This document shows, piece by piece, positions 52,916 to 61,945 of a DNA stretch of 64,000 bases; position 1 is the first letter of the stretch, and the number at the start of each line of letters is the position of its first letter. The notes below the pieces were generated by a model. The model saw nothing but the letters and a program-made list of their open reading frames with translations, made no database searches and was not told the origin of the DNA. The stretch is from Paenibacillus silvae (GTDB lineage: Bacteria; Bacillota; Bacilli; Paenibacillales; Paenibacillaceae). A program made the translations under genes and the position numbers. Location of the stretch: positions 564 to 64,563 of the forward strand of contig NZ_BMFU01000013.1 of NCBI RefSeq assembly GCF_014639235.1, written 5' to 3'.

Positions 52916-54499
52916 TTAATCCGAAGTATGCATCATGTGTGCCCTTTTTCGATATTGAGCTGGTGTCTCTCCCCTGATTTTCTCAAAACGGTTAATAAAA
53001 TAATCCGAATCCCGATATCCCACCATCACTGCAATCTCATACACCCTGTAATCCGTTCTGCGCAGCAGCCGGGTGGCCTCTTCAATTCGAATCTGATTCA
53101 GATAATCACTGAAGCTGACGCCGTAATGTTTTTTGAAAATCTGTCCAAGATATGCACTGTTCATATAAAACTGCTCCCCAAGCAGCTTCAGGCTGATATT
53201 ATCCATATAGTGCTCATGAATGTATGCTTCGACCCGGGCCAGCACACCCATTGCATTCCATTTCTGCCGCTCCTTCAGCTTCTCCGCACATTTGTATGAG
53301 AACTCACACAGATTCTCGATATTCTCTTCCATCGACAGCATGGCATAGTTCTCCTGCAGAAACGTCGATTGCGTCCATTCCCCGTCCAGATTCAGATCGC
53401 TATCGTCTCTGTTAACCAGTCCGAGCAGGGTATACGCCAGATAATGCAGATGGATACCTACGATGCCTGGCTCAATGCGCTCCTCCAGAAAAAATTGAAA
53501 AACAGCCTGTGCATGACCGCGTATATCCTCGGTGCGATGCTCCTCTATAGCCCGAATGAGTCCGTCAAAAAGCTGTTTTTCCCGTCCGGCGGGCTGATTG
53601 TTAAATACACCTGTATCCATATGCTCAAAATAATAGATCGGACCGTATGCGCTAAAGAAACGCAAGCTTTTAATTTTACCACAGGAGTAATAGGACTCAT
53701 GCAGCTCCTCCAGCTTGTTAACCTCCTTGCCCGCATAAATGGCAATCGCTGCACACTGTATGTGGCTCAATTCGGTATACAGCCGCGTGACGTATTGTTC
53801 GAGTGATACCGCCTCCTGCTTCAGCAGCAGATCGGTTACAATATGGAGCACCCTGTTTTTCTCGCCTGTAAAGGACTTCAGGACATACCCCGCATACTTG
53901 TGGTTGAGAGCAGCTTCCACATGCAGACACCCTTCTGTCTGCTGCTGTTCCTGCTCCGACTCTGTTTCAATCATCAAACATCGATATCTGGTAGCTGTCC
54001 CGTAAAGGCTTTGCACGTGATCAACCGTATCCTCATCAGCCGTTCCAAGCAAGATCGATTGCACATGCTGAGCGAGAACGATCTGTTCCTGCTTTTCCTG
54101 ATGCCGCTTTTCTTCTGTTCTCTCCCGAAAGAAATCTCGGAAGGCCTCCAGCACTTGCTGCAGCTCATCCTTGACAATCGGTTTGAGAATATAATCGTTC
54201 ACCTGATACTTGATCGCTTGTTTGGCATACTCAAATTCATAGAATCCGCTGAGCAGCACCATTTTTATCTCGCCGCCATACTGTTCATATATGATTTTGG
54301 CAAGCTGCATCCCGTCCATTTCAGGCATCTTAATATCGGATATAACGAGATCGGGCTTCACAGCCCGAATACATTCGAGCGCCTGTACGCCGTTCGAAGC
54401 TTCCCCGCAAATCTGAAATCCCATTGCATTCCAATCCATCAGCAAAAGTAGTCCTTGGCGAATAAATGGCTCATCGTCCACAATCAGCACGTTGATCAT
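52916..54499 (-). CDS. YesN-like response regulator with AraC-type DNA-binding domain
   Basis: 527 residues. The receiver (1-120) has Asp8/Asp9, phospho-acceptor Asp55 in VISDIKMPEMDG and the Lys in YILKPI. A middle region of about 270 residues has no clear name. The AraC domain (about 420-520) contains two helix-turn-helix motifs, ending YFINRFEKIRGETPAQYRKR. It is coupled with the kinase gene, 11 bp downstream of its stop. It should activate the adjacent transport/GH43 operon. Confidence 0.9.
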   Translation of the reverse strand: MINVLIVDDEPFIRQGLLLLMDWNAMGFQICGEASNGVQALECIRAVKPDLVISDIKMPEMDGMQLAKIIYEQYGGEIKMVLLSGFYEFEYAKQAIKYQVNDYILKPIVKDELQQVLEAFRDFFRERTEEKRHQEKQEQIVLAQHVQSILLGTADEDTVDHVQSLYGTATRYRCLMIETESEQEQQQTEGCLHVEAALNHKYAGYVLKSFTGEKNRVLHIVTDLLLKQEAVSLEQYVTRLYTELSHIQCAAIAIYAGKEVNKLEELHESYYSCGKIKSLRFFSAYGPIYYFEHMDTGVFNNQPAGREKQLFDGLIRAIEEHRTEDIRGHAQAVFQFFLEERIEPGIVGIHLHYLAYTLLGLVNRDDSDLNLDGEWTQSTFLQENYAMLSMEENIENLCEFSYKCAEKLKERQKWNAMGVLARVEAYIHEHYMDNISLKLLGEQFYMNSAYLGQIFKKHYGVSFSDYLNQIRIEEATRLLRRTDYRVYEIAVMVGYRDSDYFINRFEKIRGETPAQYRKRAHMMHTSD

Positions 54500-54510
54500 A
54501 TCCTCGCTCC

Positions 54511-56313
54511 TTATCCCTGAGATGCTTGTACAAGAGGAATTTCAATCCGAATCGTGGTTCCCTTGTACCTTTCACTGACAATGTGCACCTGTACACGTTC
54601 ATCAAAGTACATTCGAAGCCGTATAAAAGCATTCATCACCCCGATGCTGCTAAGCTCGCTGAGCCGCTCCAGACTCGGATCAAGCATCATATTGCGCAGC
54701 ATAGACAGCTTGTCTTCATCCATGCCAACACCCGTATCACGTATAACAATGTGCAGCTGCTCTTGCTGCTTCTGGAAGCTTACTTCTACCACACCATCAC
54801 TTGAGCCGCCCTCGATGCCATGTATACAAGCATTTTCCACAAAAGTTAATACCGTCAACTTCGGAATTCTCATCTCCAGAATGTCCTCATCACCAGCATG
54901 GATCACGAACTGCAGCTTCTCGCCAAAGCGATACTGCTGGATAACCAGATAACTCTCGACAAAACGAATCTCATCCTGAACGGTAACCAGATCATTGCCC
55001 CAATTGATCGTCTGTCGCAACAGCAGCGCCAGCTTCTGAATAATGTCAGACGTTTCATGCTCATCCTTGATCAGACTTCGCATACGAATGGTTTCAAGGG
55101 TATTAAACATAAAGTGTGGGTTAACCTGGCTCTGCAGCGCCTTTAATTCGGCCTGTTTCTTCGAAAGCTCCAGCGCCTGCCGTTCAACCTGTCCTTTAAA
55201 TACAATCTCGATCAGATTCCTGATTTTAACCACCATCATGTTATAGCTGTGGGTCAAGCTGCCGATCTCATCCTTGCCGGCGGGTTCCGTGATCACTTCG
55301 AATTTTTCCTGTTTAACCTGGTCCAGATGCCTCGCGATTCGTCCTACTCTGTCAACAAGCGATCTGGAGATTAGCCAGATCAGAAGTGTCGGCACCAGCA
55401 AATTCAGGATAATAAGCAGCAGCAGATTCGCTCTGGAGTCAATCATCTCCGTTAGAAAATCCAGCTTCTCTCCACGAACGATAATTTGCCAATTTTCCGA
55501 TACAACAGGAATGGATTCCGTGGATTGCGAAGCATCTAGCTCCATGCTGGACATAAGGTTAAACGGCTTCCGCGCCTGATTCATCTGTGCATCATTGGAG
55601 AAAATAATGCGATCATCCGAAACGATATAGATTTTGCCGCCAGCGCCCTCGTTTTTGAAAGACTTATTGATGAAGGCATAATCGAGATCAACCTTTAACA
55701 CCTTCTCCACCTGCTGCTTCCCGAAATAATTCAGTTTGCGAATAATGCTTACCTTCCGTCCACCTTGACTTTGCGACATCTCTGCCTGCTGCTTGTCAAA
55801 ATACGAATAGATCATCATCTGGTCGTCCGTGTTCATCAGGGCCTGATACCATTCACTCTTCCTGATGTCATCGTTCAGCTTGATAAAGTTGCCTCCGTTT
55901 ACGAAGGTATCATTGTCTACATAAAAGGTCACCTGGTTCACCTGCTGGTAGCTGTAATAGTACCGAACCAGATTGTTGCCGCTCAACATATCATAATATG
56001 CAAAATAATAATCTTCCTGATTACGGTATTTGGACTCCATAAACCGATTCAGCGTGGCATCCGTGTATAAAAAATTGGATACGTACAGGCTGTTGTCCAG
56101 ACTGTTCCGCAGATTAAAACGAATCCTCTGCTGCATTTCGTTGATTCTGCTCTGCTCCTTCGCTTCGATCTGGCCCTTGATGCTCTGATAGAACACGGCA
56201 TTGGTCGCCAGCACAGGAATCAGCACACAAAAAATAAACAATATGTATAACTTCGTTCTAAGACTCCAATCATCCAATACCTGAATACGCTTACAAGCTA
56301 ATTTGGGTTTCAT
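54511..56313 (-). CDS. YesM-like sensor histidine kinase
   Basis: 600 residues from ATG at 56313 (GGGGAG upstream, spacing about 12, so the start is uncertain; a GTG in frame lies at 56334). Two membrane helices (about 20-42 and 290-315) flank an extracytoplasmic sensor. Then come HAMP (about 315-370), the His_kinase domain with LQSQVNPHFMFNTLE (phospho-His) and an ATPase domain with VENACIHGIEGG and DTGVGMDE. It senses an extracellular sugar signal, possibly through the binding protein, and phosphorylates the YesN-like partner. Confidence 0.9.
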   Translation of the reverse strand: MKPKLACKRIQVLDDWSLRTKLYILFIFCVLIPVLATNAVFYQSIKGQIEAKEQSRINEMQQRIRFNLRNSLDNSLYVSNFLYTDATLNRFMESKYRNQEDYYFAYYDMLSGNNLVRYYYSYQQVNQVTFYVDNDTFVNGGNFIKLNDDIRKSEWYQALMNTDDQMMIYSYFDKQQAEMSQSQGGRKVSIIRKLNYFGKQQVEKVLKVDLDYAFINKSFKNEGAGGKIYIVSDDRIIFSNDAQMNQARKPFNLMSSMELDASQSTESIPVVSENWQIIVRGEKLDFLTEMIDSRANLLLLIILNLLVPTLLIWLISRSLVDRVGRIARHLDQVKQEKFEVITEPAGKDEIGSLTHSYNMMVVKIRNLIEIVFKGQVERQALELSKKQAELKALQSQVNPHFMFNTLETIRMRSLIKDEHETSDIIQKLALLLRQTINWGNDLVTVQDEIRFVESYLVIQQYRFGEKLQFVIHAGDEDILEMRIPKLTVLTFVENACIHGIEGGSSDGVVEVSFQKQQEQLHIVIRDTGVGMDEDKLSMLRNMMLDPSLERLSELSSIGVMNAFIRLRMYFDERVQVHIVSERYKGTTIRIEIPLVQASQG

Positions 56314-56395
56314 GATCGTTGTTGTCTCCCCCACCCGTGTCGTCCATTAAAACCATTATAACGAGCAATGGTGATAATGGAATACACGTTTCGGA

Positions 56396-57103
56396 TTAAC
56401 ATCTTACATATTTGCGTTTAAATCCAAGCTGATTGCGTTCCATTGCCTTTTGAATATTATCGGAGGCACTGATCAGCTTGCTTTTTGGCTTGTCCTGACC
56501 GACTTGCACAGGTCCAACCTTCTTCGCCGTTTCTACGGCCAGATTATGCAGCGAAACATAAGATATGGCAACGGTGCAGATAAACAGATTCATGGCTATT
56601 TTCGCACGTTCGGGAGCGGTGTGAATGGTCTGCTCCACCTGTGCAAGCATCTGTCTCAGCTTATCTTCCTCAAACTCGGCATCCTTGCGGCTGCCCAAAA
56701 GCCAGCAGTAACAGCTCCACCCGCCGGACATTCGCAGCTCTTCTCCACTGGCAATCCAGGTATCTGCAACATCCTGTGCTATATCCGTCTCGGCCAGCGT
56801 CACAGCAACCACATAATCGGATAACATATAGAAATAGGCCGCATCCATCCAACGCTCAAAATCGGCAGGGCTCATCGCTTTGGGATCGGCAATAACACCA
56901 GCAAAATACATCGCATCATAATTGCCTGTCGCATACAGCTGTTCAGCCAACGGCTGATTTTTCTTGATCTGCTTTGCCATCGGTTTCATCGCTCCTGTCG
57001 CCACACCAAACAAGGGTTCATGCGCACCGTTGGAAAGATAGATTTTTTTCGTGCGTTCCTTGCCTAAAGCTTCAAGCTCCTGCATAACCTCATTTACATT
57101 CAT
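56396..57103 (-). CDS. DNA alkylation repair protein, AlkD-like (HEAT repeats)
   Basis: 235 residues from ATG at 57103 (GGGAG 8 bp upstream); an upstream extension to 57160 would run into the repeat at 57132. The helical sequence (LFGVATGAMKPMAKQIKKNQ, YDAMYFAGVIADPKAMSP, SGGWSCYCWLLGSRKD) fits the AlkD/DNA_alkylation HEAT-repeat family, close to its DUF1801-free variants. Some of these are glycosylases; others have unknown roles. Catalytic Trp/Asp residues could not be aligned with confidence. Confidence 0.72.
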   Translation of the reverse strand: MNVNEVMQELEALGKERTKKIYLSNGAHEPLFGVATGAMKPMAKQIKKNQPLAEQLYATGNYDAMYFAGVIADPKAMSPADFERWMDAAYFYMLSDYVVAVTLAETDIAQDVADTWIASGEELRMSGGWSCYCWLLGSRKDAEFEEDKLRQMLAQVEQTIHTAPERAKIAMNLFICTVAISYVSLHNLAVETAKKVGPVQVGQDKPKSKLISASDNIQKAMERNQLGFKRKYVRC

Positions 57104-57131
57104 GTGAGCAGCTCCCTTTGTAAGGATTAAG

Positions 57132-57279
57132 TTTACACGGACACTCCGATGACAGAACAACCTTCTAATCGCGTTATCCCCAGATTTTTTCGATTCCCTC
57201 TTTCAAGGGAAAAATCCGGTGATAAAGGCGACCGCTTCGCTTTTCCAGGTTTTTTCTGTCCTCTCCGTTAAAGTGTAAA
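57132..57279. repeat. hairpin-rich core repeat, copy 2
   Basis: Bounded by TTTACAC (57132-57138) and GTGTAAA (57273-57279). It shares most of its sequence with 16253-16444 but lacks about 41 bp of the latter. TTATCCCCAGATTTTT and AAAAATCCGGTGATAA form a long stem. No coding potential. Confidence 0.75.
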
Positions 57280-57433
57280 TGAATCGTTTAGTCTCATAGT
57301 AATTAAATGCAACTCGCGCTATACATAGCTTTCAAGTTTTGAAACTGTATAACTTTTATTAGTCTAGCACATCAGGCCGTATGTCCATACAGGCAACGTA
57401 TGGCATTCAGCGATAAAATGCTCCATAGTCATA

Positions 57434-57484
57434 ACAAAAAGCTCAAAGGCTTGCAACCTATGAGCTGCGAGCCTTGAGCTTTCT
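57434..57484 (-). terminator. terminator of the GH105-GH112 operon
   Basis: AAAGCTCAAAGGCTTGCA (57438-57455) pairs with TGCGAGCCTTGAGCTTT (57466-57482), followed by a T-rich tail on the minus strand. Confidence 0.8.
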
Positions 57485-57495
57485 TGTGTCAAATC

Positions 57496-57540
57496 ATTTT
57501 TACGGCCACTCCGATGACAGAACAACCTTCCGATTACTGA
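57496..57540. repeat. hairpin-rich core repeat, truncated copy 3
   Basis: TACGGCCACTCCGATGACAG and the following AACAACCTTC match the left end of copies 1 and 2. It lies directly after the GH112 stop codon, between gene and terminator. Confidence 0.7.
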
Positions 57541-57542
57541 TG

Positions 57543-59717
57543 TTAAACCGTCGCCTGCGCTCCAATCTGGATGATAATTGTATCATATGGAGCGACCTCC
57601 AACGTTTGCATTCCATACTCGGTGTCAATTGTTGTTGTCTGCGCCTGGTCACTGTTGTTGATCACAACCAGCTTGCCACTTTCGGGATAATACGCACATT
57701 CGGTAAGTACATTATCCGTAATATACCGGGCGCTTTGCAGTTCATTACCGGCAAAACGAATCAGATTCAGCAGCAGCCTGGCATTCGCCCAGCTGAATTC
57801 ATATGAGGACAAATAGATGCCCTTCCCTTTGCCAAAATCATGAACAGACAGCGCAATGTTTCCCCCCGTTTCCTGCACCACTTCAGCCATTCCATCCGTT
57901 AGATAGACTTGCGGTTTACCTGTCATAGACACACCTTCTGGCATGAGCTGGTACCGATCCTGCACATCATAAGTCCATTTGCCATGCACCACGCGCGCTC
58001 CTGTGTCCTCATCCACCCCAAGCACATGAGCCATGCGGAAAAAAGTATCATAACCTTCCACCGCTGACGGCTGGTTAATGCCGATGAACGTGCCGCCTTC
58101 GTGCACCCAACGCGTGAGCAGCTCCACACATGTCGTATCATGCCAGTGCTCGCCGCCGCTCCACGCTAAACCCGCTCTGCCCGCATTAATGACCACATCG
58201 ACCTCGCTCAGCACACCTTGACGAATATCTTCAAAATCAATAAACCTGACGTCTAGCGGCAACCCTGATAGTGCCTCGTTCACATGGATCAAATCATGCA
58301 TGAAGGTTTCGTGAAAATGACCCGACAATGTCCACGACCTCAATCGGCCCCAGCTATGGAGCACCGCTACCCGTGTCCGAAGCTGAAACGGCTTGCCTGC
58401 CTGATGCAGCTCCTTGATCTCCCTGAATTCATCTGCCACATTCTCGATGTAGTCTACAAAGTCTGGATAAGGCTCCACCAGATGCAAATATCCTCCGAGT
58501 CCAATCCGGTCGATCTTCTCACGCAGCAGTGCGCGCCGAATGTTAATCCAGTAGTTTTTGGCGTCCAGCGTTGGATTGCCCCCTTCCTTAAAGGTCGGCA
58601 GTCCACCCAGTCCGACGGGGAACAGATAAGGGTGAAGACGAATCTCATGTGTATCCACGTTGATGCCCGAGCACATTCTGGCCTCATACCCGGAGAACAC
58701 ACATTTGATCATGCCGTCAAACCCAAACTCCTCAAAGCGCTCATTATATGGCTCCATACCTACCCAGCTGTCATCGTAGAATACGTAAGCAAGCTTGCCA
58801 TGCCGATGCACGATATCAATCAGTTTGCGGCCAAACTCAATGACAAAATCATTGATGAACGCCATCCAGTCCAGCTTTCGCTGTCCCGCAGGCATATGAC
58901 TGACCTGGTACTTTCCACCATTCACAAAATCCTCTGCCGTGAGTGAATAGCCATATTTTTCGGCAAATAAGTCCAGACCTCTCGAACTTACCGTGAAATC
59001 GTAGGAGCCCCAGTCCGAGAACAGATGACGGTTCCGCTCATCACTGCCCCATATCCAGGCAAAATTATAAAATAGAGACGTAAACCGGACCACCGTTGTT
59101 TCCGGGTGAGCAAGGCACCACTTTTCCATCCAATCCAGCAGATAGGTCTGCGTATCCGCATAGATCGGGTCGATCTGCATCAGGTGCTCCTTGTGCCAGT
59201 TGTTCGTAGTGTGATTGTACATCGAGATTTCTTCCCAGATACGATACACCATAAAGCTCACTGTGTACTTATGCCAAGGCGTAATTCCTGTGAGGACCAC
59301 GTTCCCGGATTCCCTTTCGTAATTCCACTGGCTTCTTGGCACTTCCTGTCCTGTCGTACGGTCAACCACCTGCCAATACTTCAACGCTTCTCTGGAATCA
59401 TTAACTTTGAACTGTTCGGCAAAAAAATCTTCCATCAGATAGATGGAAACGTAATCCTGCACCGCTACCTTCGGCTGGGTGATCAGAAAACATTGCTGCA
59501 GCTTATCCGGATTCCTCGATGCCCACTCATTATGATCACGGATGATACAGATCGTCGAATAAATGCCGTATCCGGCCTGAATAATCTCCTCCGACAATTT
59601 CGTCCCGTCACTATCGCGAATGACATCGGCTCCCCACCGTTCAGCAAGCTCTAATGTCAGCGCCTCATAACCCGATTCTCCCGGTAACGTGAAGGCACCT
59701 TTGGTTGATTTCGGCAA
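57543..59717 (-). CDS. GH112 phosphorylase (lacto-N-biose / galactosyl-rhamnose type)
   Basis: 724 residues from a TTG start with GGGAGGG 6 bp upstream. GKAGLE-like features are absent; instead the GH112 pattern is seen: MPAGQRKLDWMAFINDFVIE, YVFYDDSWVGMEPYNERF (acid Asp region), CSGINVDTHEIRLHPYLFPV and LGGYLHLVEPYPDF. Family members cleave beta-1,3-galactosyl-N-acetylhexosamine or beta-1,4-galactosyl-L-rhamnose with phosphate, giving galactose 1-phosphate. Cytoplasmic. Cotranscribed 15 bp after GH105, which favours the galactosyl-rhamnose activity. Confidence 0.87.
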   Translation of the reverse strand: MPKSTKGAFTLPGESGYEALTLELAERWGADVIRDSDGTKLSEEIIQAGYGIYSTICIIRDHNEWASRNPDKLQQCFLITQPKVAVQDYVSIYLMEDFFAEQFKVNDSREALKYWQVVDRTTGQEVPRSQWNYERESGNVVLTGITPWHKYTVSFMVYRIWEEISMYNHTTNNWHKEHLMQIDPIYADTQTYLLDWMEKWCLAHPETTVVRFTSLFYNFAWIWGSDERNRHLFSDWGSYDFTVSSRGLDLFAEKYGYSLTAEDFVNGGKYQVSHMPAGQRKLDWMAFINDFVIEFGRKLIDIVHRHGKLAYVFYDDSWVGMEPYNERFEEFGFDGMIKCVFSGYEARMCSGINVDTHEIRLHPYLFPVGLGGLPTFKEGGNPTLDAKNYWINIRRALLREKIDRIGLGGYLHLVEPYPDFVDYIENVADEFREIKELHQAGKPFQLRTRVAVLHSWGRLRSWTLSGHFHETFMHDLIHVNEALSGLPLDVRFIDFEDIRQGVLSEVDVVINAGRAGLAWSGGEHWHDTTCVELLTRWVHEGGTFIGINQPSAVEGYDTFFRMAHVLGVDEDTGARVVHGKWTYDVQDRYQLMPEGVSMTGKPQVYLTDGMAEVVQETGGNIALSVHDFGKGKGIYLSSYEFSWANARLLLNLIRFAGNELQSARYITDNVLTECAYYPESGKLVVINNSDQAQTTTIDTEYGMQTLEVAPYDTIIIQIGAQATV

Positions 59718-59732
59718 ATTATTCCCTCCCCC

Positions 59733-60752
59733 TTATCTCAGCAGGTCAGACAGAAATGCCAGTGCCAATCCCTGCCCCCACCCTTGAATCCAGTCCTTCG
59801 GAATGTTGCGGTAACCGTCACGGTCCTTCATCACGGCCGTTCCGCCCGATACGCCCAGCACACGTCCATCCTGGCTGATATTGCTCAGAATGCCTTCAAG
59901 CGCTTTTTGCACGTATTTCGTATGCAGCGGATTGCCATTATTGATCATAGCAGCGGCAATACCGCACGATGCAGACACTTCCTCATACGATTCCGGGTCA
60001 TCCAGCACCGTACGCCACAAGCCATTGTCTGTTTGCAGCAGCTTAATAGCCGCGAGTTGATCGCGCAAGGAACATTCCACGTCCATACACTGCGGGTATA
60101 AATACCACTCCTGGAGCTGAGGTTTCACCTGTGACATCGTATAAGCTCCCCATGCATTCGCCCGTCCCCAGTAAAACCCGGACATATGACCCTTGTTTAC
60201 GTTGTTATAGCCGTGATACCACAGACCTGTACCAGGGTCCTGCAGGTATTTGATATGCCAGTAATATTGGTTCAGGGCATCCTGAATCATCGCTTCGTCC
60301 TTCAGCTTGCTGCCCACCCGGAGCAGGAAAAAAGCAGCCATAAACAGCGTATCCGCCCAAGCCTGTTCGGGAAAATCATTCGCTGTTGACACCGTATGCT
60401 GCAGCACACGATCGCCAAAGCGGAGCGCATGATTTTGCAAATAATCTACCTTGCTCATCACGATATCCCAATACTTCTGATCTCCAGTCTCTTCATATAA
60501 CGTAATCATCACATGCCCCATCGCACATGTATTTACCGTCCAGCTGGGCAGTCCCAGCTCAATATATTCATCTGCCCATTTCACCAGTCTGTCCAGAATC
60601 TCCTGATTGCCTGTAGTCTGGTAGGCTCTCGAAACCCCGTAATAGGCAACGCCGCAGGGCCAGTCCCAGGTCAAATCCATATCCAGCGTTTTGTTCGTTA
60701 CGTTCTGAATCACATTTAATAGTTGCTCACGGTCATATTTCACTTGCAGCAT
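59733..60752 (-). CDS. GH105 unsaturated rhamnogalacturonyl hydrolase (YteR/YesR-like)
   Basis: 339 residues forming an alpha6/alpha6 barrel. LTWDWPCGVAYYGVSRAYQ at about 29, the catalytic Asp region EQAWADTLFMAAFFLLRVG at about 130 and GLWYHGYN...GFYWGRANAW are typical GH88/GH105. These enzymes remove the unsaturated galacturonyl residue left by rhamnogalacturonan lyases, in the cytoplasm (no signal seen). GGAGAGGGG lies 7 bp before ATG. First gene of the operon; the promoter region carries a cre site. Confidence 0.9.
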   Translation of the reverse strand: MLQVKYDREQLLNVIQNVTNKTLDMDLTWDWPCGVAYYGVSRAYQTTGNQEILDRLVKWADEYIELGLPSWTVNTCAMGHVMITLYEETGDQKYWDIVMSKVDYLQNHALRFGDRVLQHTVSTANDFPEQAWADTLFMAAFFLLRVGSKLKDEAMIQDALNQYYWHIKYLQDPGTGLWYHGYNNVNKGHMSGFYWGRANAWGAYTMSQVKPQLQEWYLYPQCMDVECSLRDQLAAIKLLQTDNGLWRTVLDDPESYEEVSASCGIAAAMINNGNPLHTKYVQKALEGILSNISQDGRVLGVSGGTAVMKDRDGYRNIPKDWIQGWGQGLALAFLSDLLR

Positions 60753-60814
60753 GTGTATTCCCCTCTCCTGCGCACACTCCTCGGATGAATATATGAGAAG
60801 TGACCGTCCTGTGA

Positions 60815-60828
60815 TGTAAACGCTTTAC
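60815..60828. promoter_or_regulatory. cre site between divergent GH105 and AraC genes
   Basis: TGTAAACGCTTTAC fits the CcpA cre consensus. It overlaps the -35 box of the AraC gene and lies just downstream of a TACAAT -10 candidate for GH105, so both directions could be glucose-repressed. Confidence 0.7.
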
Positions 60829-60852
60829 TTATTTCATTGTACGCAGTAAAAT
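60824..60852 (+). promoter_or_regulatory. promoter of the AraC regulator gene
   Basis: TTTACT (60824-60829), 17-bp spacer, TAAAAT (60847-60852). Confidence 0.5.
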
Positions 60853-60930
60853 AGTCTGCATCTAAGCATATTCGTAACAAAACTGCGCAATTTCGATCAT
60901 TTATAATTCGACGAATGGGAGCAGCCGGAC

Positions 60931-61875
60931 ATGTCCAAACCGAAAAAACCTGTCATTGAATATCGCCATTACAGCTTGCCCATTGATTTTCCAGTTCTAT
61001 TGCTCAGCGGAGAGCGCTGGAAAATCTCGGATATCAAAAGCGAGCATCTGCACTTTCATAATCATATGGAGATTGGCATCTGTTATTCGGATGGAGGTGT
61101 GATGGAGATTAAGGGAGAAAATGTTCCTTTCCGTGCAGGAGACGTCACGTTCCTCCCTCGTTATCTGCCTCACACCACCTACAGTTCGCCTAATAAGGCA
61201 AGCAGGTGGGCCTATCTCTTTTTTTCACCGGAAGAGCTGTTTCAGCAAGTTATAAAAACACCCCATACGAATATGGAGCCGAATCTTCGGGCCATTCAAG
61301 CTAGCCGCTGTGTTCTACATAAAGACCAGTATCCCAAGGTATATACACTGGCGACATCCATTGTTGAGGAAATTCAACACCAGTCCCCCTTTTACCGCGA
61401 GAGTGCATATGGGCTGTTAATGTCCCTGTATATTGAACTGCTGCGAATTCATGCAAATGATGAGAATGGGGTTAACCGGGAACAGGAATTGCAGAGCCGT
61501 CAGCCTGATCTTGTGATCTCACCCGCTCTTGAATTTATTACGAAAAACTACATGCTGCCAGTTACAATTGACGAGCTTGCAGAGCTGTGTCACCTGAGCA
61601 CTACCCACTTTCGCCGCAAATTCCATGAAATTATGGGTACGACACCGCTTGATTTTCTGAACAGCACACGTGTGGAAGAAGCCTGCAAACGTTTAAAAAG
61701 CACCGATGCCTCCGTCCTGTCGATCTCCGAGCAAGTGGGCTTTCGCTCCATCTCCAGCTTCAATCGCTGCTTCGCCAGATTAATGGTCGAGTCGCCCAAG
61801 GCCTGGCGGACAGGTGCTCATATGGAGGCACAATCTGCCAAAGCATCGATTCTTGCCTTTACAGGCTGGGTGTAG
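60931..61875 (+). CDS. AraC-family regulator with N-terminal cupin
   Basis: 314 residues. The cupin-like sensor (about 25-110) contains HLHFHNHMEIGICYSDGG and the AraC DNA-binding domain (about 205-300) ends SISSFNRCFARLMVESPKAW. It is divergent from the GH105-GH112 operon, which it probably controls in response to a sugar. GGGAG lies 9 bp before ATG. Confidence 0.88.
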   Translation: MSKPKKPVIEYRHYSLPIDFPVLLLSGERWKISDIKSEHLHFHNHMEIGICYSDGGVMEIKGENVPFRAGDVTFLPRYLPHTTYSSPNKASRWAYLFFSPEELFQQVIKTPHTNMEPNLRAIQASRCVLHKDQYPKVYTLATSIVEEIQHQSPFYRESAYGLLMSLYIELLRIHANDENGVNREQELQSRQPDLVISPALEFITKNYMLPVTIDELAELCHLSTTHFRRKFHEIMGTTPLDFLNSTRVEEACKRLKSTDASVLSISEQVGFRSISSFNRCFARLMVESPKAWRTGAHMEAQSAKASILAFTGWV

Positions 61876-61885
61876 GTTGCATAAT

Positions 61886-61922
61886 AAAAATCCCGAAAGT
61901 CATAGAGACTTCCGGGATTTTT
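61886..61922. terminator. bidirectional terminator
   Basis: AAAAATCCCG and CGGGATTTTT pair, extended by AAGT/ACTT, between convergent genes. Confidence 0.85.
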
Positions 61923-61945
61923 GTTAAGAAGTAATGAGATATGCT

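Larger units (their letters stand above)
57161..57542. other. 382-bp intergenic region
   Basis: It contains most of repeat copy 2, the AT-rich stretch 57280-57430 with no recognised feature, the GH112 terminator and the truncated repeat copy 3. No gene. Confidence 0.7.

Noticed and set aside
57104..57160. N-terminal extension of the AlkD-like gene
   Set aside because: It runs into the repeat element; the internal ATG at 57103 has a good ribosome site.
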